Shown: one piece after another, positions 14,042-25,656 of the stretch
Numbering within the stretch: the stretch's first letter is position 1
How the letters are laid out: every line of letters begins with the position of its first letter
Origin: Circinella minor
Lineage: Eukaryota > Mucoromycota > Mucoromycetes > Mucorales > Lichtheimiaceae
Direction of reading: 5' to 3'
NCBI GenBank assembly: GCA_016758965.1
Contig: JAEPRB010000007.1
Coordinates: 62,001-126,000, forward strand
Length of the DNA stretch: 64,000 nt
Notes under the pieces: generated by a model
Told to the model about the DNA's origin: nothing
The model's database searches: none
Seen by the model: only the letters and a program-made list of their open reading frames with translations
Translations under genes and position numbers: made by a program

Positions 14042-16469
14042 TGCTTACCGATACCCTAATGATTTCAAAACAGTACTCTTTTGTTCACCCTCGTTGAGAA
14101 TATCAAGAGGACTAAATAAAAAAAAAACCGTATGATAAGTAAAAAAAAAATATAACACCGTATATCGAAAATCGACCCGTGTTTTTTAAAATACTGTTGT
14201 GAATACTCACCCTCGTAATTCGTTCTGCTCTTTGATCCATTCTTTTAATGAATATGGCTTCCCAATACGAACTATATAAAAAATATCATATGTTGAAGCA
14301 CACGATAATTAGTATACTGGAATAATCATCTCTATTTTATTGTTGTTGTTGTTATAAAAAAAATATCGTTACCATCGACTCGACCCATCTTCTCCATAAG
14401 CACTGAAGCGCTTCCAAGAACACCTCTAGATTTTTTGTAATGATAATTATTATTTTCAATAGCCGCACATATATAATCTACTAATTCTGCTATCAACTAT
14501 TACACAAATAATAGTAAACTTACAAAAGTGTTTCTTGTTGCTTTGGATTGCCAAGAAGTTCATCCGCATAACTATAAAATTATTAAATTGAATATTGTTA
14601 GTTTCCATAAGTTTCTTTCTTGTGCAACGTCACAAAATTAATGGCATTAATAATAAGAATAATTTATACCTTTGGGTTTCCATAATTTTGTCATAAGAAG
14701 CCGTCATTGGAACGATCCAACAATCCGAGAAACGACCTTTCGCAAATGATTCCACTACCATTTTTAAAATACCTAGTTTCGGTGCCAATACTTTGCCTGG
14801 ATTGTAATAATATATTAATAAGCTATATATTATAACATGCTATTTCTCAAGCATAAGTTCATATGCATCCGTAAAATTCATAATGCAGTGTTGTTACACG
14901 TGTTTGATATAATACATACCTAAACGTGAGCGTGTTCCTTCTACAAAACATTGAAAGTTGACTATATATAATGAGAAAAAAAGAACATGGCATTTGTTAA
15001 TTTATAACACGACATATCGGCACAGGTAAAACCAAATTAAAATATTAGCTAGTTATTACTGACATCCTTTTTGAAAAATAAGACTAATGTATTCTTCAAG
15101 AACTGCTTTATAAAGAGCGTCATCACCCCATTCACGACGTATATAGACTGCACCACTTGACTTAAGTAGTTTATTAAGCACCGGAATATCCAAATTTTCA
15201 CCAGCTATAATATGTGGGATTTGGAATCCTAAAAACAACTCCCAATAGTTTTATTTATTTTTACATACGAAAAAAGTGAAAGTTTATTAGCATAGGAGTA
15301 ATGACCCAAAAGTGGATGAATCATGATTAGACACGCACTAGAAAAAGAAAAAAAAATATGCTAACTTACCCAATCTAAACATGACATAATTGATCACAAG
15401 GTAATCAATATGAGACTTGTGAGCTGGTAGGAGTAAAAGTGTTTGGTTATTCTTTTGGGCATATTCTGCAGTTTTTCGTAACTAAAGTAATATAATATTA
15501 TCATCAGGTTTGTACGTATCAATAATTATTATCCTATCTCCCATAGATATGTGTGTATATTATTGAGCATATAAATATACAGCATACCTCTTCCCATTGG
15601 CTTTCTTTAACATAAACTCCTTGATCATATAATCTGGACAAAATAATATCCACCATAGTGACCAGAACTCTAAAATATTGTGTTAGTTTAATAAATTTCA
15701 AGTATTTTTTTTCACCAATTGAATTTTTCGTACCTGACTTTTTTTTTGCCTTGATCATCCATGGATGTCACACACTTTTTCGCAATAGAACTAACCATTG
15801 TTTCAAGTTCTTTACGACGGGCCTGCTTTTGTTTTTCTCGGTTATATTTTTTTATCTTACTTCCTTTTGTCAATTGTTCCATTTCAAGTTGTTGAGTTTG
15901 TTGTTCAGCCATTTCTTCAATTAAATTTTGTACTGAATTATTATTGATTTTTATTTTTTATTTGTCAGTTATTTGTTCTTATAGATATACTAAATTCAAT
16001 TAAGTAGTAATAAAAGAAGTAAGTTTACCGGATTGGCTCTTCAAAATTTCATTTTGCATTTCTTGAGTATATCCTGGATAAAAAAGGTCGGTTCCAATAA
16101 ATCTCTCGTATCCACGCCATCCCTAATATTAATAATTAAAGTCATAGAAACGGTGAGGGGGGGGGCAGGTTATCAAGAATGATCGCATCCGATGACCTTT
16201 ATATGTGTACATCCATACATACTGTTCCAGAATAATGCATTGCAATATTTTTCAATAATCCCACCGGATTTTCTCGTAAACGCTGTGGACCGTTATCTCT
16301 AGGTAATATAACAGTAATGTAGTTGGATTGTATGTTCTACTACTTTTATAATCAAAGTATTTAAGATCTCTTACATGATGTTACGATATTCTTGTTCCTC
16401 CTTTTGTTGTTGACGTCTTCGACGGTGTCTTTTTTTTGATGAATTTGATATAATAACTTGTTCAGACAT
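12228..16469 (-). CDS. Glycerol-3-phosphate / dihydroxyacetone-phosphate acyltransferase, 816 aa, 19 exons
   Basis: PlsB/GNPAT-type acyltransferase making (acyl-DHAP or) lysophosphatidate, the first step of glycerolipid synthesis. Exons: 16375-16469, 16223-16298, 16029-16122, 15734-15932, 15588-15669, 15370-15481, 15064-15228, 14920-14961, 14670-14796, 14524-14571, 14373-14425, 14211-14271, 14049-14111, 13894-13909, 13639-13820, 13416-13549, 12750-13306, 12432-12675 and 12228-12328. Every junction is in phase. Motif I is H203-KSHI-D208 in LLLPAHKSHIDYLV. Motif II/III is FVEGTRSRLG (280-289). Then KVLAPKLGILKMVVE and WIVPMTASYD follow. The N-terminus is basic and Gln/Arg-rich, with a coiled-coil-like stretch (90-140). 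The C-terminal half (FLIWPFIESYWLACVSL) resembles the GNPAT/GPAM extension rather than the small yeast SCT1/GPT2 enzymes. Substrate preference and membrane (mitochondrial or peroxisomal) cannot be decided here. Confidence 0.93.
13988..14041. repeat. (AAT)n microsatellite in an intron
   Basis: About 18 uninterrupted AAT units inside an acyltransferase intron, immediately before the donor side of the exon at 14049-14111. Likely length-polymorphic. Confidence 0.9.
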
Positions 16470-16877
16470 AATTCGTTCAGATACTTTCGGGTAAACAAAA
16501 TAGAAAAAAAAAAGTGTGGAATGAAGAAAAAGAGGCACTTTTACGCACCCCAAGAAACAACCTTCATTAAATTTGATTTTGACGTTACACGAACCATCCA
16601 AAACTGTCAACTTTTATCCCCAACATACGACACACTTCCCCCATTTTAACCTTCAACACTCCCATATATATAAAATAAACCCCAACTCCTTTCTAGATTT
16701 TTTACTCTCACACAATAAAATATAATTAGACAGATAGAGTATAATATAAATTCATGCAAAAGAAATAGTAAAAGCAACAAAACACAACAATTATTATTTT
16801 TTGATAGTACATTTTTTATTATTGTAATAATGGGTTTTCGTAGAAAAGCGTATTCAATCGGGTCAAATTAAACAAAT

Positions 16878-17724
16878 TTAAGCAGAAGCTTCGGCCTTCT
16901 TTTGCTTGACGGCTTGAGTACCTATTTAATATCAATTTTTTTTAGTATGTTTTATTCTATTTCACGTATAATTATTCAATAATCCTTCGATAGATTCAAA
17001 AATACTGATAATTTACCTTCACGGAAACCATTGAGGAAACGACGGTGGACGAGCTTCAAGTGGCTCATGCGACCGGTACCAGTGGTCTTTCTACGCTTAG
17101 CCTTTTCGGACCAGTTGTCTACAATAATTATAGTAAGAACAATTTATATATTAGTTCCCATGACTGTCTGTTTAATATTTTTACTTTGCATAAAGTAACT
17201 GATAATTCCACTCTCATTTTAACTCATTATCTCTCATAATCTAAATACTTTATATATTTCTAAATAAATTTAAAATAATGACTTACACTTGCGGATCTTA
17301 GCAGAGGGGTAGCCACAGCTAGCACAGGTCTTCTTTTGCTTGTGGAGAGCACGGTTACCACAACGACGGCACAAAGTGTGCGTCTTGGTATGGCGCTTAC
17401 CGAACGAGGTAGTACCCTTGGACTAATAATAATTCAAATAACACAATATATATATATATATATGTACAATGTCAGATTATAAATTTTGGTCATTAAAAAT
17501 TAAATTCCCCCAATCGTATGATGGAAAATGTATTGGCGATATATATATATATATATATTGTTGTGGCTGTTAATATAGTTGTTTGTTGAAATCCATCCAT
17601 CCATCCATCTGTCGTTCATATCGTTTCATCCATATGTATTTCGTTATCGTTGATGATTCCCCATCCTTTTTCCCATAATCCACCCCATTATTTTCTTTCT
17701 ATAGTATATCATCATACATACCAT
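16878..17724 (-). CDS. RPL37: 60S ribosomal protein L37 (eL37), 94 aa
   Basis: Structural protein of the large ribosomal subunit. Exons: 17722-17724 (the ATG alone), 17287-17422, 17017-17118 and 16878-16921, total 285 nt in phase. The protein begins [19 protein letters not shown] and has the family's C4 zinc ribbon ([20 protein letters not shown], residues about 19-37), then a basic tail ending ...KQKKAEASA. Length matches eL37 elsewhere. The first intron (17423-17721, 299 nt) directly follows the start codon and is much longer than others in this window, a common pattern for ribosomal protein genes where the first intron aids expression. It lies 408 bp upstream of the acyltransferase, on the same strand. 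Confidence 0.96.
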
Positions 17725-19464
17725 GTTGGTAAAAGAGGCAGTTGAAAGTCTCCCTTCGGAGCAGCTAATAATTGCAAGGTTTCTTCTCAGCTAAAAATTT
17801 GGAATCGGGACTTCATTCTGCCGTTACAATTGTTTATGTTCCACAAAAAACGTTTCTGTTATTAAATTTAACAATGGTATGAAAACGATCGTTTTTGTAC
17901 GTAGTAGGCCCATCGACAGCTACTATCATGGTGACAATTCTGTGATATAATATCTAGTTAATTTAAAAAATAAATTGTTCTCTTTATTTTAAGTCGTATA
18001 CACAATTTTAGGTGTATCTAAACTCGTCAAATTAACCACAGGTACGGGTATGAATAAAGATGATACGTAATGATGTGACGTTTTCTGAAATTGGCGGTGT
18101 ACACTCGTCATTAATATCAATAACCAAAAGAATAAATAAAAATAGGGGGGAAGTATGTATTGAAACGTGTTGTTAAATGTGTACGTACGTACTCTATGTG
18201 GCTATGCTCTTACCCATATTTGAGATCTGTTTACCATTGATCGACCAAAATAGATCAAGTGTTTATATTAAGTCTTGCCTTCATCGTACTCCTGTTGTCA
18301 CAACATGGTTGTATAATTAAGTTAAATACTATATCAGTAAAGAAAACTACCCAAAAACATACTATATTAAGTAATTTCAACTTTTACGGACACCCCAGAC
18401 TTTTATATTTTTTTAGAGGCACACAACAATTTGTTATAATTACGTTGTTACCCCCCCCATCTATATACCATCTACAATTGTATAACTTGAAGTTGTTTAT
18501 GAAATTTATATTACGTAGCAGTTCAGCATTTTATGAATAATAGTCAATTTTTTTTTATCTTTTCTCACCATATCGTTATTTACACAAGTGAGAGCTATAA
18601 TCCATCCGAAGACATGACACACAAGAAGTATATATTTTTAATGTTACAAGCGATGAAATAAGCGCTATTGATATTGATAATGCTGTTACTATAGATTATA
18701 TGGTTTAAAAACATGTTTTATAGCTTTTTATTTGTGTGGTGTACGTAAGGCTAAAATATGGCGAGTACGTAGCATTCCCATCGGTGAAACTGTTATAAAT
18801 TTTATTACACACATGATACCATATATCCTCTACGTAGCGGGAATAATGATAGTTGAAGATAGTTACTTTAATTCATGTACGTAGGTATAATAATTGTGAG
18901 TTACGTATCATGCCCAACAATTAAAGGTACGACATATTATGCTAATTTCAATGCAATGATGTATAGATGATATTATTTATTTTAACAAAAAAAAACCATA
19001 TGAATGTTTTAGAAAAATCTTGGGAAATATTATTGACGGTTACTAAAGTGAAATAAAACTAAGTACATTTTTGGGAGATGATACGTATTATTGTTAAGAT
19101 GAATAAAAAAAAAGGAGAAAAAGAAAATAAGTATAATGTTATCTAATAAATGTATGATGATTGCAAAATGTAAAATGTAAAATTGGTAGTTATTATAGTG
19201 GTAGTTATTGTAAGTGCAGTAATAGTAGTATTAATAATGAAATTTAGTGAGGGGGGTAAGGTTTATATGATGGTATGTCAAAGAAACAGCAGGGTGGAAA
19301 TAATAATAAAAAACTAGGATTTATTACACAAATTATGAGCGATTGTAAAAGAAGAATCGAACCAGAATGAATTTAACTTTTTTCTTTTCAAAAAGGAGAG
19401 AAACGTAACTTAATGATCACATATCATACAAGTTTTTAGTATATGTTTCGCCTTTTTTTTCAAA
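17725..19464. other. Intergenic, RPL37 promoter and G-alpha 3' flank
   Basis: About 1.7 kb, AT-rich, with (AT)n runs, a CCAT repeat near 17598-17609 just inside the RPL37 intron, and many TACGTA motifs around 18180-18910. No supported gene on either strand. Confidence 0.5.
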
Positions 19465-21326
19465 TTACATGATACCAGAGTCTTGCAATGCATTTTTTAA
19501 AATAGTTTCACCAATTGCTTTAAAAACAATTCTATATTATATAAAAAAAGAAAATTAGTATTTAGCAAGAACTGTATCAACTTATACTTGTCAACAATAA
19601 AATTCAGAGTAAAACATACTTGACCTATTTTATATCAACGTAAATAAATAAGCATACGTACAGTATAATAATATAAAAAGAAGATGGTTAGCTCTTTTGT
19701 TTTTTTTTTATACATATTGATCCTTTTTTTTTACCAAAAAAAAAAAGGGTTATAAGCTTACGTTGCTTGTACTGGTAGCTTGGGTAAGACTACAGAGAGT
19801 AGAAGAAAATATTAGTATAAGAGTATGTCTTTTTCATCAAAAAAATACTAACTGTGGGTATATCTTGAGATTCATTCTATTAGTTTGATTAAATCTCCAT
19901 AATAAATATTTTGCGCCTTTCGATGCATCATTTCCACCAGAATAATCTGGAAAGTATCGTTCAAGTGGTACGCGGTTCATTTTTGATACGAATAAATCAA
20001 TCTTGTTTAGAAATAAAATAATAGATGTCCTTAAAAACCATCTTGAGTTAACTACTGATTCAAATAATACCAAGCTTTCCATCATACGATTCTATTCACG
20101 AAGAGATGAACGTTAGTATATCGTTATAAACAAATCTGTATATTTTACAGGAGTAAAATACACCCCATTCTAGATAAAAAAAAAATTAGTACAATACCTG
20201 CTTTGACTCTTCTTGTAGTACTTGATCATATTCACTTAATGCCACACAAAATATAATTGACGTAACACTTTCAAAACAATGAATCCACTTTTTTCGCTCA
20301 GATCGCTGACCGCCCACGTCAAACATGCTATATGGTATATAATGAGATAAGCAGTTGTAAGTAATCGATTCCGTTTCTTTCTTTTTTTTTTTTTTTGTTG
20401 TTGCTTGGTTCATATAATCTAAAAGAAAGAAACGCACTGGACATTAATTTTTCCCATTAAAAACCAAGTCTCGGTTATGCCTGTTGTTTTCAATCGTGCT
20501 TGTAATACATCATCTACTGTTGGAACATAGTCGGGTTGTGAAACACGCTTTGCATGATTTAAGAAACTTTAAAATAAACAGCCAACGCGAATGAGTAAAT
20601 ATGTATTTTCTTTCAAAGCTCATTGTATTAGTAATAATAATAATAAACTTACTAAGACGCAGAATCCATTATATAAAATTGACTTGACCCTTGTTCAAGT
20701 ATTTCTTTTGTACTTTCATCTTGCCAAATATTATTGATCGCCATTATTAAATCAGAGGGTAATCCTTCACCCTGTGGTATTTCAATAGGTAAAATATAAT
20801 CTTCAACTATTTTTTTTGATACCTACACAGGAAAGAAAGATGCCGTGAATTTTTTTTTCTTTCTTTCTTTCTCTTTTTTGTTTTTTTTTTTTTTTGACAT
20901 ACAAAATACCTCTTCATTTTTAATTTCTGTAAATTTTCTATTCAATTTATGCGCACTAATTACTAAATCTTTAGCAGAATCAATCAAATTCTTATGTACA
21001 ATTGATCGCCATGCTTTTAGCTCATCTCTTGAATAGCCTTTTTGATGAATAATTTTCATCTGTTTGACAATGGTTGACTTGCCCGATTCTCCACTCCCTA
21101 TATTATTATGACATATAAAGTGTATATGTGAAAATTAATAAAAGAAAGAAAAAAAAAAGCCATGGTAACTAGACAGAATAAGATAGTTTATGTTACCTAG
21201 CAGCAATAATTTACATTCTTGCTGATTTCGTTGTGAGGCCAGCTCAATTTCACGATCTATCTGAATACTCTTTTGTCGACGTTCTCGCTCTTCGGATGAT
21301 GCACAAATACCAAGAATTGATAACAT
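19465..21326 (-). CDS. Heterotrimeric G protein alpha subunit, 361 aa
   Basis: Signal-transducing GTPase acting downstream of seven-helix receptors. Exons: 21197-21326, 20910-21097, 20653-20822, 20438-20566, 20198-20327, 19853-20091, 19762-19789, 19620-19624 (5 nt) and 19465-19531. Total 1086 nt in phase. G1 P-loop GSGESGKS (44-51, split by an intron), switch I RLKTTGI with the catalytic Arg, G3 [12 protein letters not shown] with the catalytic Gln, G4 NKIDLF, G5 ATSTSN. All GTPase residues are present. Oddities: the N-terminus reads [17 protein letters not shown] instead of MGxxxS, so N-myristoylation is not expected, although Cys8 could be palmitoylated. The end is LQDSGIM, with Ser in place of the Cys four from the end that pertussis toxin modifies. 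The 5-nt exon is needed to join G5 to the last helix. Fungal class cannot be assigned safely. Confidence 0.94.
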
Positions 21327-22241
21327 TGCTTATTTTAAGGATAAAGAAAAGAAAAATAAAGTGCGAGAAGTTGTTACAAAGGAAAGGAAAAGAAAAGGAA
21401 GCAAAATAAGAAAGATAGAGAAAAAAGAAAAAGAAGAAAAGGGAGAATAAAGTGGTGGCAATCTTCCTAATAGATAGATTTCACGTAAAACAAAATACAA
21501 ATAACTCATAAACGGTTTAAAACTACCACGTTGAATGATGAAGAGAAAATAAGCTGTATGCAAAATAAGGAGAAGTTTAAAAAGGATATAAAAATGTAAA
21601 AAGTGCTGTTATATATACCGAACGAGTATAAGATGTATCACACACAAAAAAACAGGGGACAGAAAAAAAGGGAAAAAGGGAGGGGGGTGTAATTTGATGA
21701 AGAAAAGGGGTTCACTACGTTAGGTTATTGATGTTTATATATCAGAAATCATGCGTGAACATCTTTTGTTGAATAATTAGGAAATCACTGTCCACCTCTT
21801 TTTTTTATTCAAGGAAAAGGAGGACGATTATTTATTGAGTTAGAATGATATTATTGTTACCACCCATCAACCATCGCATCTCGTAATAATATATATGTTT
21901 AATAACTCCTCTTCGTTCCTTAAGTTTACAAATAGTACTCCTCCTTGACTATATAAAATTGTCACGTTTTTTTTTTCTCTCGTTCTCATAAGAAAAAATC
22001 GTGGAAGAGGAGTTGATAGACTTAAATAATATTTTTGCTTTAATATTTTGCTTTTTTTTTTCTTTCTTTTGTTTCTTCTTTCAATAATAGTGCTATCTTT
22101 AGTGCCTTTATAAAATAATAATTGGGTAAAATAAAAAAAGCTAATTCAGTAATAAGAAAATTAATGAAAACAGAATTTTTTTTTTGCGCGTGTGATGTGT
22201 ATAAAATGTTAGTTGCCGTGCTTATGTATATAATATGTGTA

Positions 22242-22277
<36 letters not shown>

Positions 22278-22435
22278 AATAAAGGGAAAAAAAGAACGAT
22301 ATGTGGTAAGATATATGTATATATAATATAATAGAGAATTGAGTAATGTAAATTTTGCAATATGCCGTGTACTAATTTTTTTTTTGTTGTTCTTCATATT
22401 TTTTTCAAACGTGATATATAAAACTTTCCGCATTG
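21327..22435. other. Intergenic, G-alpha promoter and HSF-gene 3' flank
   Basis: AT- and purine-rich. On the minus strand the 200 bp before the G-alpha ATG is a pyrimidine-rich (C/T) tract, typical of fungal promoters and leaders. It also holds a (TG)n run. No gene is supported. Confidence 0.5.
22245..22274. repeat. (TG)n microsatellite
   Basis: About 15 TG units. It generates spurious Val-Cys / Thr-His open frames on the two strands. Confidence 0.9.
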
Positions 22436-25253
22436 TTATAATTCATTCGGTCGCGGTCTTTTTACATGATGTCGTAACTTGTCGAGCTCTAAAAAAAAGG
22501 AAGGAGAAATCAAACAATTGTTTTTAAGTTAAAAGGTTGGGTAAAGTAATTCATGCGTGAGCACAAGATAATTTTTTTTCCTTACCATCTTCATTATCTG
22601 ATGCAGGGTTCAATAGCTGTGAATGTGTTCCAAGACTCAACAAAGAAGTTGTCATTGGCCGAGGAGATACATGTTGACCTATATCAAATGTGAAGCATAA
22701 TAGAAAAAATAAATAAAAGTTTTAACTCATATATTAATGGGCTTTTACTTTCTCCACAATAACAGTTTTAATAATGCAATAATTATACCTTCTTGTTTAT
22801 ATGAAGACATTTGTTCATTGGACGCACGCCGTATTGTTGAATAATGTTCAGAACTTGTTCTTCTGCTAAAGCCGTCCAGCAGCGGTGATGTGGATGCACT
22901 TTTACTGTTACTTTTATCCGGTGGTCCTATATGACTACTTCCGCTATATCCAACAAGAGGTCGAAGAGCCGTAGCTGTTGTACTTGACATTGGAGTAGTT
23001 GCTGTAGTATTTGAAGAACTAATATTGGTACCAAACATGCTAATCGAAGGTAATCGTGTTTGTGATTGCGGTAATTCATGCTGCTGCTGCGTTCGAACCT
23101 GCTGAGGTTGAGGTATTCTAATGTTACCTTTATTATGATGCACTACTCCTTGCATTGATTTAGTAGGTAATGGGTCAGGATTAAACCGAGATGGTTGTTG
23201 TTGTTGTTGTTGTTGTTGCTGTTCCCCTGCTTGCTGCTGTGAAAACTTTTCCAATCGAGAGGATGGTGATGATGACGATGCAGAAGATACAGCCAAAGGA
23301 GAAAAAGAGGAAGAATCCTGTGAAATATCATTATTGGAATATTCGTTCGATGCTGATGGTGGTAACAGAATATTATTCGATAATTCTTGTAATTTGAGAA
23401 TTTGTTGCTTTAATCCATCCACTAAAGAGCCTTGGAGGTTATTTTTATTGAGTTAAATTAAAAGATGTCTGTATTTTTTTTTTTTACAGTTAAGTCTCAG
23501 CTACATGATGGCCACACAGTTTTGTTTTTGTTTTTTCTCATCAGATCGCTTGCATTTTTTATGCAAAAACGGTGTATAAACAAGAAACAACCAAACCATC
23601 CCTGTTATGCATTTTTTTTTCTTTTCGTCTTCCCATCCATCTTATCTTTCACTCTGTCAACCGACCAATCGAATCTTTTATCCTCATTTTATCCTCACGC
23701 ATCTTTAAGTTGCGCAAAAAAGAAATAAGAAAAAGAAATGGAATTGAAAAAACAACAATTACTTACTCGGAGAATCTTGTGAAACCGATATTAATACATC
23801 GACAACGTTTGCGATAATCTAAAAATTATAAAGAGTTTAAGAAAGAATGTGAGTGAGCGAGTGGGAAAAAAAATGAGCGGATCGATATTACAAGTCATTG
23901 TTTGATTGTTTATGTCAACAAAAACCAACTCTAAATATACTACATATACCACTGATAACAAAAATATTAGGGAGAAGGAAAAATTTAAAGTTTACCTTTT
24001 GTTGTCCACTTAATAAACTTTTTAATGAAGTTGTTTGAACGTGAAGAACTTCGTACGCTTTGATCATATTATGTAAACGCTCCTCCATTTCCAAAATATG
24101 TTTATACATCGGTCCATAAAGATATTCATCACCTTCATTAGGATAAGCTGATAAAGGAGGACGATGTTGTAAATGATGACGGGATTTGGCACTTTTTCGT
24201 TTTATATTTTTGAGGTCTTCTACAGCGCCTCGTCGAAAATGGGGGTGTTTAAACTCCCAATTTTGACTTTCTGTTGTAAGGTTTGAATGTATCATGTCGT
24301 TGACTTTATGAAATCCATACACTATATAGAAATCAAAAAAATAGAAGGTACGTTGTTATTAGAATAAAAACTTGCTCATCTCCAATATCTGTCACCCCCA
24401 ATAGTAATAAAAAAGATCCACTAAACTGACAATCTTTCTAGTATCCTCTTACACAATTCTAACCTCCTGCTTCTCTTTTCCATCCCCTTTCTTTTTAAGA
24501 AATCACATAAGAAGAGTAAAATTAAAATAGAAAGTTCTGCTAGAAAGGATAAAATATACCCATCAAGATAAAGATAAAAGATAGTGATAAAAAAAAAAGG
24601 TAGAAAACATACTATTCAATTGTCGGACAAAACTTTGCCAATTATTATGCTTGAAATACTGTGGTAAGACTGTCCTAGAGAATGATGTAGGATTTGTAAC
24701 ACTGAATAGATCGCCATTTTCAGACCATGATATAAGATGTCGAATAGATGAATCTTCCAGCATTCTATAATCCAAAAAGTTACGGCGGAACAAGATGAAT
24801 AAAAAAAAAAGCGTTGTTAGTAAAGCCCTCTGAAATATTTCTTCGTTCTCTCTATATACGCTAATGTGCCCTAGCTCTATATATCTTTTTTTTTCCCTTC
24901 GTCCATTCTGGTTCAAATCCCTTCTTCCGCTTTCAGTGATAAATGTAATCTATTTGTGCGCAACTACTGTAAAACTCTAGTATACATATTTTCATTTTTT
25001 TTTTTACATACTTGTATAACTTATTGACGAATGCGGCCTGTGACCTATTCACTGCAGTGGTCCCTGAAGACCCCTCTCCATCATTTTGAAGTTGTTCACT
25101 ATTGGATACTCCATAGTCACTATATAATATTGTTATTTTATTATTGTAACCAATTGCTATCGTTAGTTCGAATTAAAAACTTCTGCCGTAATTTTAATAA
25201 CATTTACTATACGCAGACACACACAAATTCTCTCTCTCTCTCTCTCTCTCTCT

Positions 25254-25292
<39 letters not shown>

Positions 25293-25293
25293 C

Positions 25294-25331
<38 letters not shown>

Positions 25332-25656
25332 CCACTAATAACAAACCCAACTATGTTGCTCTGAGCTGAGACAACAACATTGTTGTAGTTATAGTGATTT
25401 CCGAGCGAACCAACAAATGGGATCAACGTTATAATATATAGACTTAATTATGTAATATTTTTCTTTACCTCCCATCGACCATGAGTGGGCTTTCGTGATT
25501 GTTTTCTTCTCTTTCACTTCCTGCCATAATCGTGGTTGTCGCTGGTCCAGTATTAGTAAATCCGTACGTTTCATTATTATTACTGCTACTGTTGCTGTTG
25601 TTGGTATTATTATTGTTATTGTTGCGACAATGTTCTGTGCTACTACTGTCAATCAT
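22436..25656 (-). CDS. HSF-type DNA-binding transcription factor, about 534 aa
   Basis: Nuclear winged-helix regulator of the heat-shock-factor family. Exons: 25469-25656, 25012-25119, 24613-24764, 23996-24321, 23767-23818, 22789-23421, 22586-22678 and 22436-22488, all in phase. The HSF domain spans about residues 90-180: AAFVNKLYKMLEDSSIRHLI, then SWSENGDLFSV, the recognition-helix region PQYFKHNNWQSFVRQLNMYG and FHKV. A heptad-like coiled coil follows (about 215-275, YKHILEMEERLHNMIKAYEV…), expected for oligomerisation. The C-terminal half is Ser/Gln-rich, with a run of nine Gln at about 343-351. The last exon gives the basic end KRPRPNEL. The start is uncertain: I chose the Met before SSSTEH (25654-25656), which gives an Asn/Ser-rich leader, but another upstream exon is possible. 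No receiver domain, so it is not Skn7-like; Hsf1 versus Sfl1-like cannot be settled. Confidence 0.9.
25229..25332. repeat. (CT)n/(TCTA)n microsatellite in HSF-gene intron
   Basis: About 100 bp of CT dinucleotides broken by a few CCC, then five TCTA units, inside the first intron of the HSF-type gene. On the coding strand it is a purine (GA) tract. Confidence 0.9.

Noticed and set aside
22122..22433. Open frames with Val-Cys or Thr-His runs on both strands.
   Set aside because: Produced entirely by the (TG)n repeat.
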